In this document: in pieces, positions 1 through 9,557 of the stretch
Numbering within the stretch: the stretch's first letter is position 1
How the letters are laid out: the number at the start of each line of letters is the position of its first letter
DNA from: Mycobacterium sp. ITM-2016-00318
Lineage (GTDB): Bacteria > Actinomycetota > Actinomycetes > Mycobacteriales > Mycobacteriaceae
Reading direction: 5' to 3'
Assembly (NCBI RefSeq): GCF_002968285.2
Contig: NZ_CP134400.1
Coordinates: 4,154,001 to 4,218,000 of the forward strand
DNA: 64,000 nt
The notes under the pieces: model-generated
Databases searched by the model: none
What the model was told of the DNA's origin: nothing
Seen by the model: the letters and a program-made list of their open reading frames with translations, nothing else
Position numbers and translations under genes: made by a program

Positions 1-23
1 TCAGCAGCTGCTCGGGCCACCGG

Positions 24-419
24 TTATGCCGAATCGCCAAGCGCGAGAATCAAATCGCCGAGCCACGCCCGGTCTGCGGGGACCCAGGGCAGACCCTCGA
101 GTTCGTCTGCCGTCACCCATCGCAACGCTCGGTGGTCATGGGGCCGCAGCGCGCCACCGGTCTGGGTGACCCGATAAGCGCGCAGCGTCATCGCCTCATT
201 CAGTGCGACGTCGTCGCCCAGACGCGCACCGACCGTCACCTCGACGCCGAGTTCCTCTAGCAGTTCGCGCGCCAATCCGGCGGCGTCACTCTCCCCCGGC
301 GCGACCTTGCCGCCAGGAAGTTCCCACAGACCCGCGAGCTCCGGCGGGCGTTCCCGCTGCGCCACCAGCAGTGTCGCGCCGGCGATCAGCGCACCCGCGA
401 CGACGATCTGGTTCGGCAT
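24..419 (-). CDS. mutT2: NUDIX hydrolase, MutT2-like
   Basis: 131-residue NUDIX pyrophosphohydrolase, expected to hydrolyse oxidised or methylated nucleotides such as 8-oxo-dGTP or 5-methyl-dCTP in the cytosol. The Nudix box runs about residues 36-58 (GGK, then REL-EELGV) with all metal-binding acidic residues present. Length is close to the roughly 140 residues I recall for M. tuberculosis MutT2. The neighbours phhB and pimE match the Rv1160-Rv1159A-Rv1159 order, which supports the symbol. The ATG is preceded at 8 nt by a TACCGT -10-like hexamer and has no clear Shine-Dalgarno sequence, so translation may be leaderless. The first 23 bases of the window show no further gene. Confidence 0.88.
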   Translation of the reverse strand: MPNQIVVAGALIAGATLLVAQRERPPELAGLWELPGGKVAPGESDAAGLARELLEELGVEVTVGARLGDDVALNEAMTLRAYRVTQTGGALRPHDHRALRWVTADELEGLPWVPADRAWLGDLILALGDSA

Positions 420-602
420 CGCGGCTGACGGTACAGGGCCTAGATCGACACCGCGCCGACGATGGTGGTGGCGCGGTGGCCGGCTAGTTACTTGTCTTTG
501 TTGCGGCCTGGCCGCGGCGGTGGTGGCGGCTTCGCCTTGGTGGCCGGCTCGATGACACGTCTATCTGGTTTGCCGTCACCGCTGACGGTATACCTAACAG
601 TC

Positions 603-887
603 ATGGCTGTGTTATCGGACGAACAAGTAGACGCCGCACTGCCCGACCTCAACGGCTGGGAGCGCAAGGACGGAGCGCTGCGTCGGTCGATCAAGTTCCC
701 CGCGTTCCTGGACGGCATCGACGCCGTGCGCCGCGTTGGCGAACGGGCCGAGCAGGCAGACCACCATCCCGACATTGATATCCGCTGGCGGACAGTGACT
801 TTCGCTCTCGTCACGCATTCTGAGGGCGGCATCACGGACAAGGATGTGGAGATGGCTAAGGAGATCGACGGAATCGTGGGCCAGTAG
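603..887 (+). CDS. phhB: Pterin-4a-carbinolamine dehydratase
   Basis: 94-residue PCD/DCoH-family protein that dehydrates 4a-hydroxytetrahydrobiopterin-type carbinolamines. The family signature is visible: E-x3-HHP at about residues 47-53, an aromatic after the HHP, then TH and a downstream D. The ATG at 603 gives the usual small-PCD length; a longer in-frame upstream extension is low-complexity and was rejected. Its 3' end overlaps the convergent pimE gene by 32 bp. Position between mutT2 and pimE matches Rv1159A. Confidence 0.87.
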   Translation: MAVLSDEQVDAALPDLNGWERKDGALRRSIKFPAFLDGIDAVRRVGERAEQADHHPDIDIRWRTVTFALVTHSEGGITDKDVEMAKEIDGIVGQ

Positions 888-2163
888 CCGCGACCCAGGC
901 CAGCGTTGCCAGCGTCGCCACGATGTAGAACAACCCGGCCCACGCGAGGTACCAGGGCCTGCTGATCACCCAGATCGTGGGCTGAGCGAAGCTGAGCAGC
1001 CACGGCACGCCGACGATCGTCAGTACCAGCCAGCCCCAGCCGAGGATCCGCGCGCCGCGCAGTCTCCGCAGCGGGCCGTGCAGCAGCCAAATCATCAGCG
1101 GCAGCACCCACACCCAGTGATGGGTCCACGAGATCGGCGACAGCAGCAGCCCGAACAGCGAGACCACCACGATCCCGCCGAGCCGGTCGTCGCTGCCCAG
1201 CGCCCGCCACGCCAGAAACGCCACCGCCGCGGTGACGACCATCGCCGCCACCACCACCGGACCGTAGCCCGCGTCGTGGCCGAGGATTCGCGAGATGCCG
1301 CCCCGCCACGACTGGTTGAACGATGTTCCGATCGGACCGACACGACTCGCGTCGCCGAGCAATTCGGTGAAGTAGTAACGGGTTTGGTCGCCGACCACGA
1401 ACGTCGAGACGCCGATTGTCGCGAAGAACACGACTGCCGAGAACACCACCGTTCCCCAGCGGCGCTTGCCCAGGAAGTAGAGCCCGCTGACCGCGGGTGT
1501 CAGCTTCACCCCGGCGGCCAGCCCGACCAGCAGACCCGACACCCACCATCGTGTGCTGTAGACGGCGTACAGCACGGCGAGCACCAGCAGCACGTTGATC
1601 TGGCCGTAGTCGAATGTGCTGCGCAGCGGTTCCAGCCAGATGCCGACGGCGGTCCACGCCATCGCCACCCGCCGACCTCTCGCGAGTTCCTCGTCGGTGA
1701 CGAGCAGCCGTTGGCTGATCCGCACGACGCCGTACAGCGCGGCGATGATGCCCAATTGCCACGCGAGGGCGACGAGCCAGAACGGCACAAGGTGCAGCGG
1801 GTAGAACACGACGGCCGCGAACGGCGGGTAGGTGAACGGGAGCGGGAAGTCCGGCGTCTGGTCGGCGTAGACGAAGTCGTACAGCGTGCCAGGCTCGTCC
1901 AAGGCGCCTGCGCCGCCGACGTAGACGTGCAGGTCGACGAAGTTCGCGCCATTGGGCACCACATAGGTCCACGCCAGCCGCGCGGCGACGCTGACCAGGA
2001 GCAGCCACGGCGCCGCGGCCGCCAGTCGCGTCGGCAGCCGCGGGTTCGTCTTCGCTATGGCGTCTATCCGACCGACTCTAGCGATCCGGTCACCGTAGAA
2101 CGTCGCCTCAGTAACGGTTGCATAAATGCCACACGTGTCACTTGAGTCACACCAGTAACTCAC
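856..2163 (-). CDS. pimE: Mannosyltransferase PimE
   Basis: Polytopic GT-C (GT87, DUF2029-type) membrane mannosyltransferase. PimE uses polyprenol-phosphate-mannose to add the alpha-1,2-mannose that turns AcPIM4 into AcPIM5 at the periplasmic face. The sequence has about ten hydrophobic segments and an early periplasmic loop containing ANFVDLHVY, with the catalytic Asp, followed by [15 protein letters not shown], both typical of PimE. The start is uncertain. No ATG occurs in the first 50 codons; a GTG at 2161-2163 is used here and a TTG at 2191-2193 is also possible. Synteny (mutT2-phhB-pimE) supports the assignment strongly. Confidence 0.88.
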   Translation of the reverse strand: MSYWCDSSDTCGIYATVTEATFYGDRIARVGRIDAIAKTNPRLPTRLAAAAPWLLLVSVAARLAWTYVVPNGANFVDLHVYVGGAGALDEPGTLYDFVYADQTPDFPLPFTYPPFAAVVFYPLHLVPFWLVALAWQLGIIAALYGVVRISQRLLVTDEELARGRRVAMAWTAVGIWLEPLRSTFDYGQINVLLVLAVLYAVYSTRWWVSGLLVGLAAGVKLTPAVSGLYFLGKRRWGTVVFSAVVFFATIGVSTFVVGDQTRYYFTELLGDASRVGPIGTSFNQSWRGGISRILGHDAGYGPVVVAAMVVTAAVAFLAWRALGSDDRLGGIVVVSLFGLLLSPISWTHHWVWVLPLMIWLLHGPLRRLRGARILGWGWLVLTIVGVPWLLSFAQPTIWVISRPWYLAWAGLFYIVATLATLAWVAATGPRFRRSP

Positions 2164-2207
2164 TAGCTTCGGGTTCAGGCCTTCGCTAACCAACGATTGG
2201 GAGAACC

Positions 2208-2858
2208 ATGAACCGCCTTCGGAATTTGTTTGTGCCGACCATGATCGCCGCCGCGGGCGCGGTCACGGCGCTGTCGCTGAGCGCGACGGCGTCCGCCGAT
2301 CCGGTGCCGGCCCCGCCGAACCCCGGTGCACAGCTGCTCACCCAGCTGTCGACCGTCGGTGCCGCTGCGCCGCAACTGATGCAGACCCTCGCGAGTTCGA
2401 TGTCGGGCGCGTCGGCCCCTGCCGCGACGCCCGCGACGCCCGCGACGCCGCCTCCCGGCGCCACCGCATCGCTGACACTGCCGCAGACGCCCACGCTGCC
2501 TACGGCTCCGGCCGCTCCGGCCGCTCCGGCCGCTCTGGCCGCTCCCGCGGCACCCGCCGCTCCGGCCGCCGCGTCGGCCCCGGGCAACGCCATTTCGTCC
2601 CTCACCTCGGCGCTGCCCGCCCCGCTGTCGAATGCCGGTGGGCTGGCCGCTTTGCTTCCGAGCGGCCTGTCCGTACCCGGACTGACGGCACCCGCGGCGA
2701 CGGCGCAGGCGGCAACGGCGCAGGCGGCACCCCTCGCAACGGCACCCGCCCTGGCCCTGGCACCCGTTGCACCGATCGCCGCCGCACCTGCTGCCGCGGC
2801 ACCGGCAGCAGCTGTCCTCCCCGGCGTTCCGGCCGGGGTCCTCAGCGCCCTGCCGTGA
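2208..2858 (+). CDS. Secreted Ala/Pro-rich protein (Rv1158c-like)
   Basis: 216-residue exported protein of unknown function. A Sec signal peptide is clear: MNRLRN, a hydrophobic stretch, then a TASA-D cleavage site at about residue 31. The mature part is almost all Ala, Pro, Thr, Leu and Gly, with repeated PAAPAAP blocks at about residues 95-125 and APAA blocks near the C-terminus. No Cys and no recognisable domain. A good ribosome site (GGGAGA, 5 nt before the ATG) fixes the start. The following gene has an identical start context and a similar architecture, so the two are probably related exported envelope proteins, matching Rv1158c and Rv1157c in order. Confidence 0.8.
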   Translation: MNRLRNLFVPTMIAAAGAVTALSLSATASADPVPAPPNPGAQLLTQLSTVGAAAPQLMQTLASSMSGASAPAATPATPATPPPGATASLTLPQTPTLPTAPAAPAAPAALAAPAAPAAPAAASAPGNAISSLTSALPAPLSNAGGLAALLPSGLSVPGLTAPAATAQAATAQAAPLATAPALALAPVAPIAAAPAAAAPAAAVLPGVPAGVLSALP

Positions 2859-2898
2859 CGCTCAAGAGACCGCCACACCTTCGAGCCTAGGGAGAACC

Positions 2899-3852
2899 AT
2901 GTCATCGACCCGCAAGTTGTTCGCCAACGGCGCCATCGCAGTCGGCTCGTCGGCAGCAATGCTGCTGGGTATGACGGGTACCGCCAACGCCGAGCCGGCC
3001 GCTCCACTGCCTATCGATGCCATTCAGGCACCGGGACTGCAGGCAGTGGAGGGGCTGAGCCCGGCAGTTCAGAAGGCGGCCGCCGATCCGTACAACGCTG
3101 TGTCGACGTTGATGGCGGCGGCAGCGGCGTTCACGGGCAACTCGACGGCACCACCGGACTCGAAGAATGTGGCGACTGCGGTCAACAGCTTCGTCGCGGA
3201 ACCGGCGGCCGCGCATGTGCCCGCCCCTGGCGCGGTGCCGGGCGCCGAGGCTCACTTGCCCGCGGGTGTCGACCCCGCCCACGCCGTCGGACCAGCGACG
3301 GAGGCTCTTGCCGCTCCTGCCCCCGAAGCGGCCGCGATCCCCGAAGCGGCCGCGACACCCGAGGCGGCACCTGCACCTGCACCGGCTCCCAACGGCGCGG
3401 CGCCTGCTTCCCAGGCCGCGGCCAATATGCAGTTCGGCGACGACGCGCCGCCGACGCAGGACTTCATGTATCCGTCGATCAGCAACGGGTGCCTGAAGGA
3501 CGGCGGGACCGTGCTCGCGACCGCAATCTCGGTCGCCGGCCCCGCCAGGATCCCCGCGCCGGGACCCGCCGCGGGCCAGACCGCCTACGTGTTCACCGCG
3601 ATCGGCACGCCCGGCCCGGCGGCAGAGCAGAAGCTGCCGCTCAACGTCACCTGGGTCAACCTGACCAACGGTAAGTCGGGCAGCGCCGCGCTCAAGCCGC
3701 GTTCAGACATCAACCCGGAGGGCCCGACGACCCTGTCGGCGATCGTCGACACCGGCTCGGGCAGCATCATGTCGACGATCTTCGGCCAGGTGACCACCAC
3801 CGAGAAGCAGTGTCAGTTCATGCCCACCATCGGCTCGACGGTGGTGCCGTAG
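2899..3852 (+). CDS. Secreted Ala/Pro-rich protein (Rv1157c-like)
   Basis: 317-residue exported protein of unknown function. The signal peptide ends at about TANA-E (residue 31). A middle segment (residues 95-170) is Ala/Pro/Glu-rich with PEAA repeats. The C-terminal third (about 175-317) looks folded: it has two Cys (SNGCLKDGG and EKQCQF) that may form a disulphide, and hydrophobic beta-like stretches. The start is the ATG following GGGAGAACC, the same ribosome-site context as the preceding gene, from which it is separated by 40 bp. Function is not recognisable; export and mycobacterial conservation are the supported statements. Confidence 0.78.
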   Translation: MSSTRKLFANGAIAVGSSAAMLLGMTGTANAEPAAPLPIDAIQAPGLQAVEGLSPAVQKAAADPYNAVSTLMAAAAAFTGNSTAPPDSKNVATAVNSFVAEPAAAHVPAPGAVPGAEAHLPAGVDPAHAVGPATEALAAPAPEAAAIPEAAATPEAAPAPAPAPNGAAPASQAAANMQFGDDAPPTQDFMYPSISNGCLKDGGTVLATAISVAGPARIPAPGPAAGQTAYVFTAIGTPGPAAEQKLPLNVTWVNLTNGKSGSAALKPRSDINPEGPTTLSAIVDTGSGSIMSTIFGQVTTTEKQCQFMPTIGSTVVP

Positions 3853-3865
3853 CCCGCGAGCTACC

Positions 3866-4012
3866 TCAGTAGGCCATGAAGAGGATGGCGTCCCGGTCGT
3901 ATTCACGGCCGGGATGCTGCTCGGAAAGGTGCTTCTGCGCCTTCTCGACGAGGTCGTCCTCATCCGAGCCGGTGATCGCCTCGCCGCACGGACAGTTCAG
4001 ATGGGTCTTCAT
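3866..4012 (-). CDS. Small DUF1059-like protein
   Basis: 48-residue protein. It starts MKTHLNCPCGE and continues with an acidic/helical stretch (DEDDLVEKAQKHL) ending near H-GREYDRD. The paired cysteines in NCPCG followed by His residues are typical of the DUF1059 small-protein family, possibly metal-binding; function unknown. It lies convergent to the Rv1157c-like gene (13 bp apart) and divergent from the nitroreductase gene. Missed by length cut-offs but has good codon structure. Confidence 0.75.
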   Translation of the reverse strand: MKTHLNCPCGEAITGSDEDDLVEKAQKHLSEQHPGREYDRDAILFMAY

Positions 4013-4044
4013 GCTTCTAGAATCCCACAGTCAGGATGTAGCGC

Positions 4045-4704
4045 ATGGACTTATACGACGTCATGCGCACGATGGGGGCGGTGCGCCGGTTCACCGATGA
4101 TCCGCTGCCCGACGACGTGCTCGAACGCATCCTCGACAACGCCCGGTTCGCGCCGAGCGGCGGCAATCGGCAGGGCGCCCACGTGATCGTGGTCCGCGAC
4201 AGGGCGACGCGCGAGGCGATCGTGGACCTGAGCGTGACGGGTGCGCGACGCTACCTCGCGCAGACGAAGAACGGCGAGGGGCCCTGGAACCCGCTGCAGC
4301 CCATGAGGGTTTCCGCTGAAGAGGTGGCCGCGACCGAGGTTCCGCCGTATCTGGGCGCCCCTGTGCTCACGGCAGGAGCCGTGCTGGTGGTGTGCGTCGA
4401 CCTCAACGTGTGCGCGGCCTTCGACCAGCACCTCGACCGCATCGGAGTGATCCCCGGCGCCTCGGTCTACCCGTTGGTCTGGAACATCCTGCTGGCAGCC
4501 CGCAATGAGGGCTACGGCGGCGTGCTCACCACGATGGCCGTCGCCGAGGAGCCTCGCGTCAAAGAACTGCTCGGGATTCCGGAGGACTACGCGATCGCCG
4601 CGCTGCTGCCGATCGGCAAGCCGGTGAAGCAGATCAAGAAGCTCACGCGCAAACCCGTTTCGGAGTTCGCGACCAGGGAGCGCTTCGACGGCGAACCGCT
4701 GTAG
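4045..4704 (+). CDS. Nitroreductase-family FMN oxidoreductase
   Basis: 219-residue nitroreductase-fold protein expected to bind FMN and use NAD(P)H to reduce nitro-aromatic, quinone or enone substrates. The N-terminal FMN-phosphate motif is seen as AVRRF at about residues 12-16 and APSGGNRQ at about 36-43. The C-terminal motif GYGGVLTTMA at about 157-166 fits the second FMN-contacting region. The segment around 85-110 is longer than in minimal nitroreductases. Four bases separate it from the convergent HhH gene. The true substrate cannot be told from sequence. Confidence 0.82.
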   Translation: MDLYDVMRTMGAVRRFTDDPLPDDVLERILDNARFAPSGGNRQGAHVIVVRDRATREAIVDLSVTGARRYLAQTKNGEGPWNPLQPMRVSAEEVAATEVPPYLGAPVLTAGAVLVVCVDLNVCAAFDQHLDRIGVIPGASVYPLVWNILLAARNEGYGGVLTTMAVAEEPRVKELLGIPEDYAIAALLPIGKPVKQIKKLTRKPVSEFATRERFDGEPL

Positions 4705-4708
4705 CGCT

Positions 4709-5287
4709 CTACTTCTTGGCCGCCTTGGCTGCCGCCTTCATCTGCTTCTTGTACGACCGCACCTTCTCAAGCGACCCGGCGTCGACGATGTCGGCGACCG
4801 ACAGATGCGACCCCGCCTTGCCGTAGTCGCCGGCCGCCTCGCGCCAGCCCTTCGGCGTCACCCCGTACTGTTTGCCCAACAGCGCCAGGAAGATTCGGGC
4901 CTTCTGCTCGCCGAAGCCAGGCAGCTCCTTCAGTCGCGCCAGCACTTCCGCGCCGTCGGGATCGCCCGCCGCCCAGACCGCGGCGGCATCACCGCCGTAG
5001 CGGTCGACGACGATCTGCGACAACGCCTGGATGCGCTTGGCCATCGATCCGGGGAAGCGATGAACGGCAGGTCGCTCCCCGCACAACGCAGCGAACTTCT
5101 CCGGGTCGTAGTCGGCTATTTCGCGGGCGTCCACACCGCCCATGCGATCGGCGATCTTCTTCGGGCCCGCGAACGCGACCTCGAGTGGGATTTGCTGGTC
5201 GAGCAGCATGCCGATTAGCAACGCAAAGGGGTTCGACTCCAGCAGAGCGTCGGCCTCGGGATCTTGGACCAGCTGCAGGTTTGGCAC
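4709..5287 (-). CDS. HhH-GPD-type base-excision protein (Rv1156-like)
   Basis: 192-residue protein of the HhH-GPD superfamily. The helix-hairpin-helix motif is KELPGFGEQKARIFLALLG at about residues 120-138, and the FALLIGMLLDQQIPLE segment at about 20-36 matches the glycosylase core helix. The Asp/Lys active-site pattern that normally follows the HhH is not obvious (GVTPKGWREA), so the catalytic type is unclear. The C-terminus is a Lys/Ala tail. Starts at GTG; a TAAACT -10 hexamer 6 nt upstream suggests a leaderless mRNA. Order matches Rv1156 next to the Rv1157c-like gene. Confidence 0.75.
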   Translation of the reverse strand: MPNLQLVQDPEADALLESNPFALLIGMLLDQQIPLEVAFAGPKKIADRMGGVDAREIADYDPEKFAALCGERPAVHRFPGSMAKRIQALSQIVVDRYGGDAAAVWAAGDPDGAEVLARLKELPGFGEQKARIFLALLGKQYGVTPKGWREAAGDYGKAGSHLSVADIVDAGSLEKVRSYKKQMKAAAKAAKK

Positions 5288-5293
5288 AGCGAC

Positions 5294-5299
5294 AGTTTA
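5294..5299 (-). promoter_or_regulatory. -10 element of leaderless HhH gene
   Basis: TAAACT on the minus strand, six bases before the GTG start of the HhH gene. No Shine-Dalgarno sequence fits between them, so transcription probably starts at or next to the GTG. Confidence 0.5.
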
Positions 5300-5317
5300 G
5301 ATCCCCGAATCGCGCCT

Positions 5318-5374
5318 CGAGTGGCCAGTTATCTGCTCCTCGACACGCTCAGCCGCTATACAACTGGCCACTCG
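5318..5374. repeat. Perfect 13-bp inverted repeat in intergenic region
   Basis: Arms CGAGTGGCCAGTT (5318-5330) and AACTGGCCACTCG (5362-5374) are exact reverse complements around a 31-bp loop. The element lies between the divergent HhH and DUF485 genes. It has no U-tract and is too far from either start to be a simple operator; a REP/MITE-like palindromic repeat is the best guess. Confidence 0.6.
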
Positions 5375-5482
5375 GCGACGCTTATGCGGTTTGACGTCGC
5401 CGAACGTCGGGAACCCCCGCCTCAGCCAGGTCTCAGTATGCTGTGGACCGCACAATTTCACATCGAGGTCAGGGAGTCCGCA

Positions 5483-5839
5483 TTGTCCGATACCGACCTT
5501 CCGCCCGCAGCGCCCGAGTCGTCTGCCAGCGGTCAGCGATTCGTCGAAGTCCAGGCGAGTCCGGAGTTCCGAGAACTGCGAAGTAGACTGCGCCGCTTCG
5601 TATTTCCGATGACTGCCGTCTTCCTCCTGTGGTATTTCGCCTACGTACTCCTCGGCGCCTTCGCCCACGACTTCATGGCCACCAAGGTGTGGGGCGACAT
5701 CAACGTCGGCATCGTGATCGGGCTCGGCCAGTTCGTCACCACCTTCCTGATCACCTTCATCTACGTGCGATTCGCCAACCGTGAACTCGACCCGCGTGCC
5801 GAAGCCATCCGCGACGAGTTGGAAGGCCGCCCCGCGTGA
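5483..5839 (+). CDS. DUF485 membrane protein
   Basis: 118-residue inner-membrane protein of the DUF485 family, which is almost always encoded directly upstream of an acetate/cation symporter. A soluble N-terminus of about 40 residues is followed by FRELRSRLRRFVFP and two membrane helices (about 52-74 and 84-106), ending in a charged tail. Start chosen at TTG 5483 because AGGGAG lies six bases upstream; longer in-frame starts give an unrelated N-terminus. The stop overlaps the symporter start (GTGA), so the two are translationally coupled and probably act together. Confidence 0.8.
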   Translation: MSDTDLPPAAPESSASGQRFVEVQASPEFRELRSRLRRFVFPMTAVFLLWYFAYVLLGAFAHDFMATKVWGDINVGIVIGLGQFVTTFLITFIYVRFANRELDPRAEAIRDELEGRPA

Positions 5840-7476
5840 CCGCCCACATCCTTGCCGCTGACGGCGAAGCGATAGGCAACCCCGCCGCCAACATCGGGAT
5901 CTTCCTGTTGTTCGTCGCGGTGACGCTGTTCTTCGTGATTCGGGCCAGCAAGAAAAACGCGACAGCAGCCGAGTTCTTCACCGCAGGGCGTTCGTTCACC
6001 GGCCCGCAGAACGGCATCGCGATCTCAGGTGACTATCTGTCGGCTGCCAGCTTTCTCGGCATCGCGGGCGCCATCGCGGTCTATGGCTACGACGGGTTCC
6101 TCTACTCCATCGGCTTCCTGGTGGCCTGGCTGGTCGCGCTGCTGCTGGTCGCCGAATTGCTGCGTAACGCAGGCAAATTCACGATGGCCGATGTGCTGAG
6201 CTTCCGGCTCAGACAACGCCCGGTGCGTATGGCCGCAGCCCTCACCACGCTTGCAGTCTGCTTGTTCTATCTACTGGCCCAGATGGCGGGCGCCGGCGGG
6301 CTGGTGGCACTGCTGCTCAACATCACCAGCGATATCGGCCAAGCCCTCGTGATCGCGGTCGTCGGCGTGTTGATGATCCTCTACGTCCTCATCGGCGGTA
6401 TGAAGGGCACCACCTGGGTGCAGATCATCAAAGCGGTCCTGCTGATCGGCGGCGCCGCGCTGATGACGGTCTGGGTGCTGGCCAAGTTCGGCCTCAACTT
6501 CTCCGAGATGCTCGGCTCCGCGCAGTCGGCCGTTTCGAGTGCGACGACCGAGGGCGTCGCCAAGCGCGACGTGCTCGCGCCGGGTGCCCAGTACGGTGCC
6601 AGCCTGACGTCGCAGATCAACTTCGTGTCGCTGGCCTTGGCGCTGGTCCTCGGCACCGCCGGACTGCCGCACGTGCTGATGCGCTTCTACACAGTGCCGA
6701 CGGCCAAGGAAGCACGCCGCTCGGTGGTCTGGGCGATCGTCCTTATCGGCGCCTTCTACCTGTTCACGCTGGCGCTGGGCTACGGTGCGGCGGCACTCGT
6801 CGGGCCAGACGCGATACTCGCAGCGCCAGGCGCGCAGAATTCCGCGGCGCCGCTGCTGGCGTTCGAACTCGGCGGTGTGGTCCTGCTCGGCATCATCTCC
6901 GCGGTCGCGTTCGCGACGATCCTCGCGGTCGTCGCCGGGCTGACCATCACCGCGGCGACGTCGTTCGCGCACGACATCTATGCCAGCGTGCTGAAGAACC
7001 ACGACGTCAACGAGGGCGAGCAGGTCCGGGTATCCCGTATCACCGTCGTGGTGATCGGCATCTTCGCGATCCTGCTCGGCATCCTCGCCGCCGAGCAGAA
7101 CATCGCGTTCCTGGTAGCGCTGGCCTTCGCGGTCGCCGCCGCCGCCAATCTGCCGACCATCCTGTATTCGCTGTACTGGCAACGGTTCAACACGCGCGGT
7201 GCGCTGTGGAGTATGTACGGCGGGATGATCTCGACGATCGTGCTGATCATCTTCTCCCCCGCGGTGTCGGGCGCGAAGACGGCGATGATGCCGGGCGTGG
7301 ACTTCGCCTGGTTCCCACTCGCGAATCCGGGCATCGTGTCGATTCCGCTCGCGTTCCTCCTCGGCATCGTCGGCACACTGACGTCGTCGGATCGCGGCGA
7401 TCCGGAGTTGAATGCGGAGTTCGAGGTGCGGGCCCTGACCGGCGTCGGCGCCGAGAAAGCGGTCACACCGCACTGA
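5836..7476 (+). CDS. Sodium:solute symporter, ActP-like
   Basis: 546-residue symporter of the SSS family, most like cation/acetate symporters (ActP/MctC type) that import acetate, propionate or pyruvate with Na+ or H+. About 13 hydrophobic helices are visible. Family landmarks include FFTAGRSFTGPQNGIAISGDYLSAASFLGIAG at about residues 48-78 (segments on either side of the Na+ site) and GTAGLPHVLMRFYTV at about 275-289. Starts at GTG overlapping the DUF485 stop. The DUF485 partner supports a small-monocarboxylate substrate. Confidence 0.88.
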   Translation: MTAHILAADGEAIGNPAANIGIFLLFVAVTLFFVIRASKKNATAAEFFTAGRSFTGPQNGIAISGDYLSAASFLGIAGAIAVYGYDGFLYSIGFLVAWLVALLLVAELLRNAGKFTMADVLSFRLRQRPVRMAAALTTLAVCLFYLLAQMAGAGGLVALLLNITSDIGQALVIAVVGVLMILYVLIGGMKGTTWVQIIKAVLLIGGAALMTVWVLAKFGLNFSEMLGSAQSAVSSATTEGVAKRDVLAPGAQYGASLTSQINFVSLALALVLGTAGLPHVLMRFYTVPTAKEARRSVVWAIVLIGAFYLFTLALGYGAAALVGPDAILAAPGAQNSAAPLLAFELGGVVLLGIISAVAFATILAVVAGLTITAATSFAHDIYASVLKNHDVNEGEQVRVSRITVVVIGIFAILLGILAAEQNIAFLVALAFAVAAAANLPTILYSLYWQRFNTRGALWSMYGGMISTIVLIIFSPAVSGAKTAMMPGVDFAWFPLANPGIVSIPLAFLLGIVGTLTSSDRGDPELNAEFEVRALTGVGAEKAVTPH

Positions 7477-7494
7477 TCTGGTGGAATAGAGCAG

Positions 7495-8712
7495 GTGGCT
7501 AAGCCGCTGAACAACCACATGCTCGAAACCTCGCCCCGCCGCCGCTATGCGTTCGCGTTGCTGGCGTACGCCTTCGCGGCGATCATGGTCGGCACCACAC
7601 TGCCGACGCCGATGTATGCGCTCTACGCGGAGCGAATGCACTTCGACGTGCTGACGACCACGGTGATCTACGCGACGTACGCGTTCGGCGTTCTCTTCGC
7701 GCTGCTGGCGTTCGGCCGTTGGTCGGACGCCATCGGACGGCGGCCGCTTCTGCTGGCGGGCACCGCGGCGGCACTCGCGAGCGCCATGGTGTTCTTGGCC
7801 GCCGATTCAGTGCCGCTGCTGTTGGTAGGACGAGTTCTCTCCGGGTTGTCGGCGGGCATCTTCACAGGCACCGCGACCGCTGCGGTCATCGAAGCGGCAC
7901 CGCCCAAGTGGCACACCCGAGCGGCGGCGGTCGCTACGGCCGCCAACGTCGGCGGACTTGGCGGAGGGCCTCTCCTTGCGGGAGTCTTGGTTCAGTACGC
8001 GCCTCATCCACTGCACCTGACATTTGTCGTGCACATCGGAATGACTCTGCTGGCCGCCATAGCGGTGCTCGTCGTGCCGGAAACGTCCGAACGTACAGGA
8101 ACCCTTGGTATACAACGTCTTGCGGTGCCGCCCGAGGTTCGTGGTGTCTTCGCCATCGCAGCGATCGGCGCGTTCGCCGGCTTCGCCGTCACCGGTCTGT
8201 TCGCGTCGGTCGCACCGGCATTTCTCTCTGGCGTCATCGGCGTGGAGAACCACGCTGTCGCGGGCGCCGTCGCATCCACCGTCTTCGTCGCCTCGGCGGC
8301 AACACAACTCTTCGCGGGCCGAATCGAGCCGAAGCGGGCGTTGGTCGTCGGCTGCGCCATCCTGGTCGTCGGGATGGTCATCCTCACCGCCGCGCTGGAA
8401 CTCTCGTCGCTCTGGGGCCTGATCGCCGCCGCGATCGTCGGCGGTGTCGGACAAGGCATCTGCTTCAGCCGCGGACTGGCGGCGATATCCGAGCTGACAC
8501 CCGCGGATCGACGAGCTGAGATCAGTTCCGCCTACTTCGTCGTCGCGTACGTGGCGATATCGCTTCCGGTGATCGGCGAGGGATTCGCCGCGCGGCTGTG
8601 GGGACTGCAGACCGCAGGATCCGCGTTCGCGGCGGCGGTGGCCGTGCTGGCGGTGTTCTGCCTGGTGGCCATTGTCGTTCGGGAGAGACGCAAGGCCGCT
8701 GTTCTCGCCTGA
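7495..8712 (+). CDS. MFS transporter, 12 TM
   Basis: 405-residue major facilitator with twelve hydrophobic segments. The loop 2-3 signature is GRWSDAIGRRPLLLAG at about residues 75-90, and motif C-like glycines occur in NVGGLGGGPLLAGVL at about 150-164. Resembles sugar-efflux or drug-efflux MFS proteins; no specific substrate can be named. Starts at GTG 18 bp after the symporter gene, so it may be co-transcribed with it. Confidence 0.82.
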   Translation: MAKPLNNHMLETSPRRRYAFALLAYAFAAIMVGTTLPTPMYALYAERMHFDVLTTTVIYATYAFGVLFALLAFGRWSDAIGRRPLLLAGTAAALASAMVFLAADSVPLLLVGRVLSGLSAGIFTGTATAAVIEAAPPKWHTRAAAVATAANVGGLGGGPLLAGVLVQYAPHPLHLTFVVHIGMTLLAAIAVLVVPETSERTGTLGIQRLAVPPEVRGVFAIAAIGAFAGFAVTGLFASVAPAFLSGVIGVENHAVAGAVASTVFVASAATQLFAGRIEPKRALVVGCAILVVGMVILTAALELSSLWGLIAAAIVGGVGQGICFSRGLAAISELTPADRRAEISSAYFVVAYVAISLPVIGEGFAARLWGLQTAGSAFAAAVAVLAVFCLVAIVVRERRKAAVLA

Positions 8713-8813
8713 GCCCGGGTTTGAGCACTTTACTCAGACTTCCGTTGCAGGACAGACCTACCTGCAGGGTAGTTACAGCACGCCCGCACCCGGTGTCGCC
8801 AGTGGCCCTAGCG

Positions 8814-8981
8814 CTAGCCGCTCTTGCGGCGGAACTCGCGCCTGCTCTCGAGCGGGCCGTGCGCCCTGGGCTGCTTGTTTCCGGCGTCCTTGTGATCGGC
8901 TCCGCCGCCGGCTTTCGCCTTCTTCTTCTCCAGCGCCTCCCGGAACTTCCGTTTCGTGTCGTCTTCCGGTGAATCAGCCAT
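8814..8981 (-). CDS. Small DUF5302-like protein
   Basis: 55-residue very basic, disordered protein. The start, MADSPEDDTKRKFREALEKK, and the end, EFRRKSG, are characteristic of the short actinobacterial DUF5302 family; function unknown. A TAGGCT hexamer sits six bases before the ATG, suggesting leaderless expression. It is too short for ordinary ORF cut-offs but its termini match the family closely. Confidence 0.8.
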   Translation of the reverse strand: MADSPEDDTKRKFREALEKKKAKAGGGADHKDAGNKQPRAHGPLESRREFRRKSG

Positions 8982-8987
8982 AGCGGC

Positions 8988-8993
8988 AGCCTA
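8988..8993 (-). promoter_or_regulatory. -10 element of leaderless DUF5302 gene
   Basis: TAGGCT on the minus strand, six bases before the ATG of the DUF5302-like gene; no ribosome site intervenes. Confidence 0.5.
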
Positions 8994-9046
8994 GCGCGGC
9001 CGCCGTGGCGTCGCCGCAACCTTTTCCTGCCGACTGTTCGGCCGCG

Positions 9047-9502
<456 letters not shown>

Positions 9503-9545
9503 CGTCGGGCGCAGGCGGGGCCGACTGCTATTGGCAGCGCGTACC

Positions 9546-9551
9546 TACTAT
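9546..9551 (+). promoter_or_regulatory. -10 element of leaderless omt gene
   Basis: TACTAT six bases before the ATG at 9558; no ribosome site is present, so the mRNA probably begins at the start codon. Confidence 0.55.
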
Positions 9552-9557
9552 GGCCGC

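Noticed and set aside
488..2008. Long minus-strand frame antisense to and overlapping pimE
   Set aside because: Arg/Gly/Ala-rich composition with no domain, typical of a high-GC shadow frame of pimE.
844..2145. 433-codon plus-strand frame opposite pimE
   Set aside because: Low-complexity His/Arg/Gln translation with no motif; shadow of pimE.
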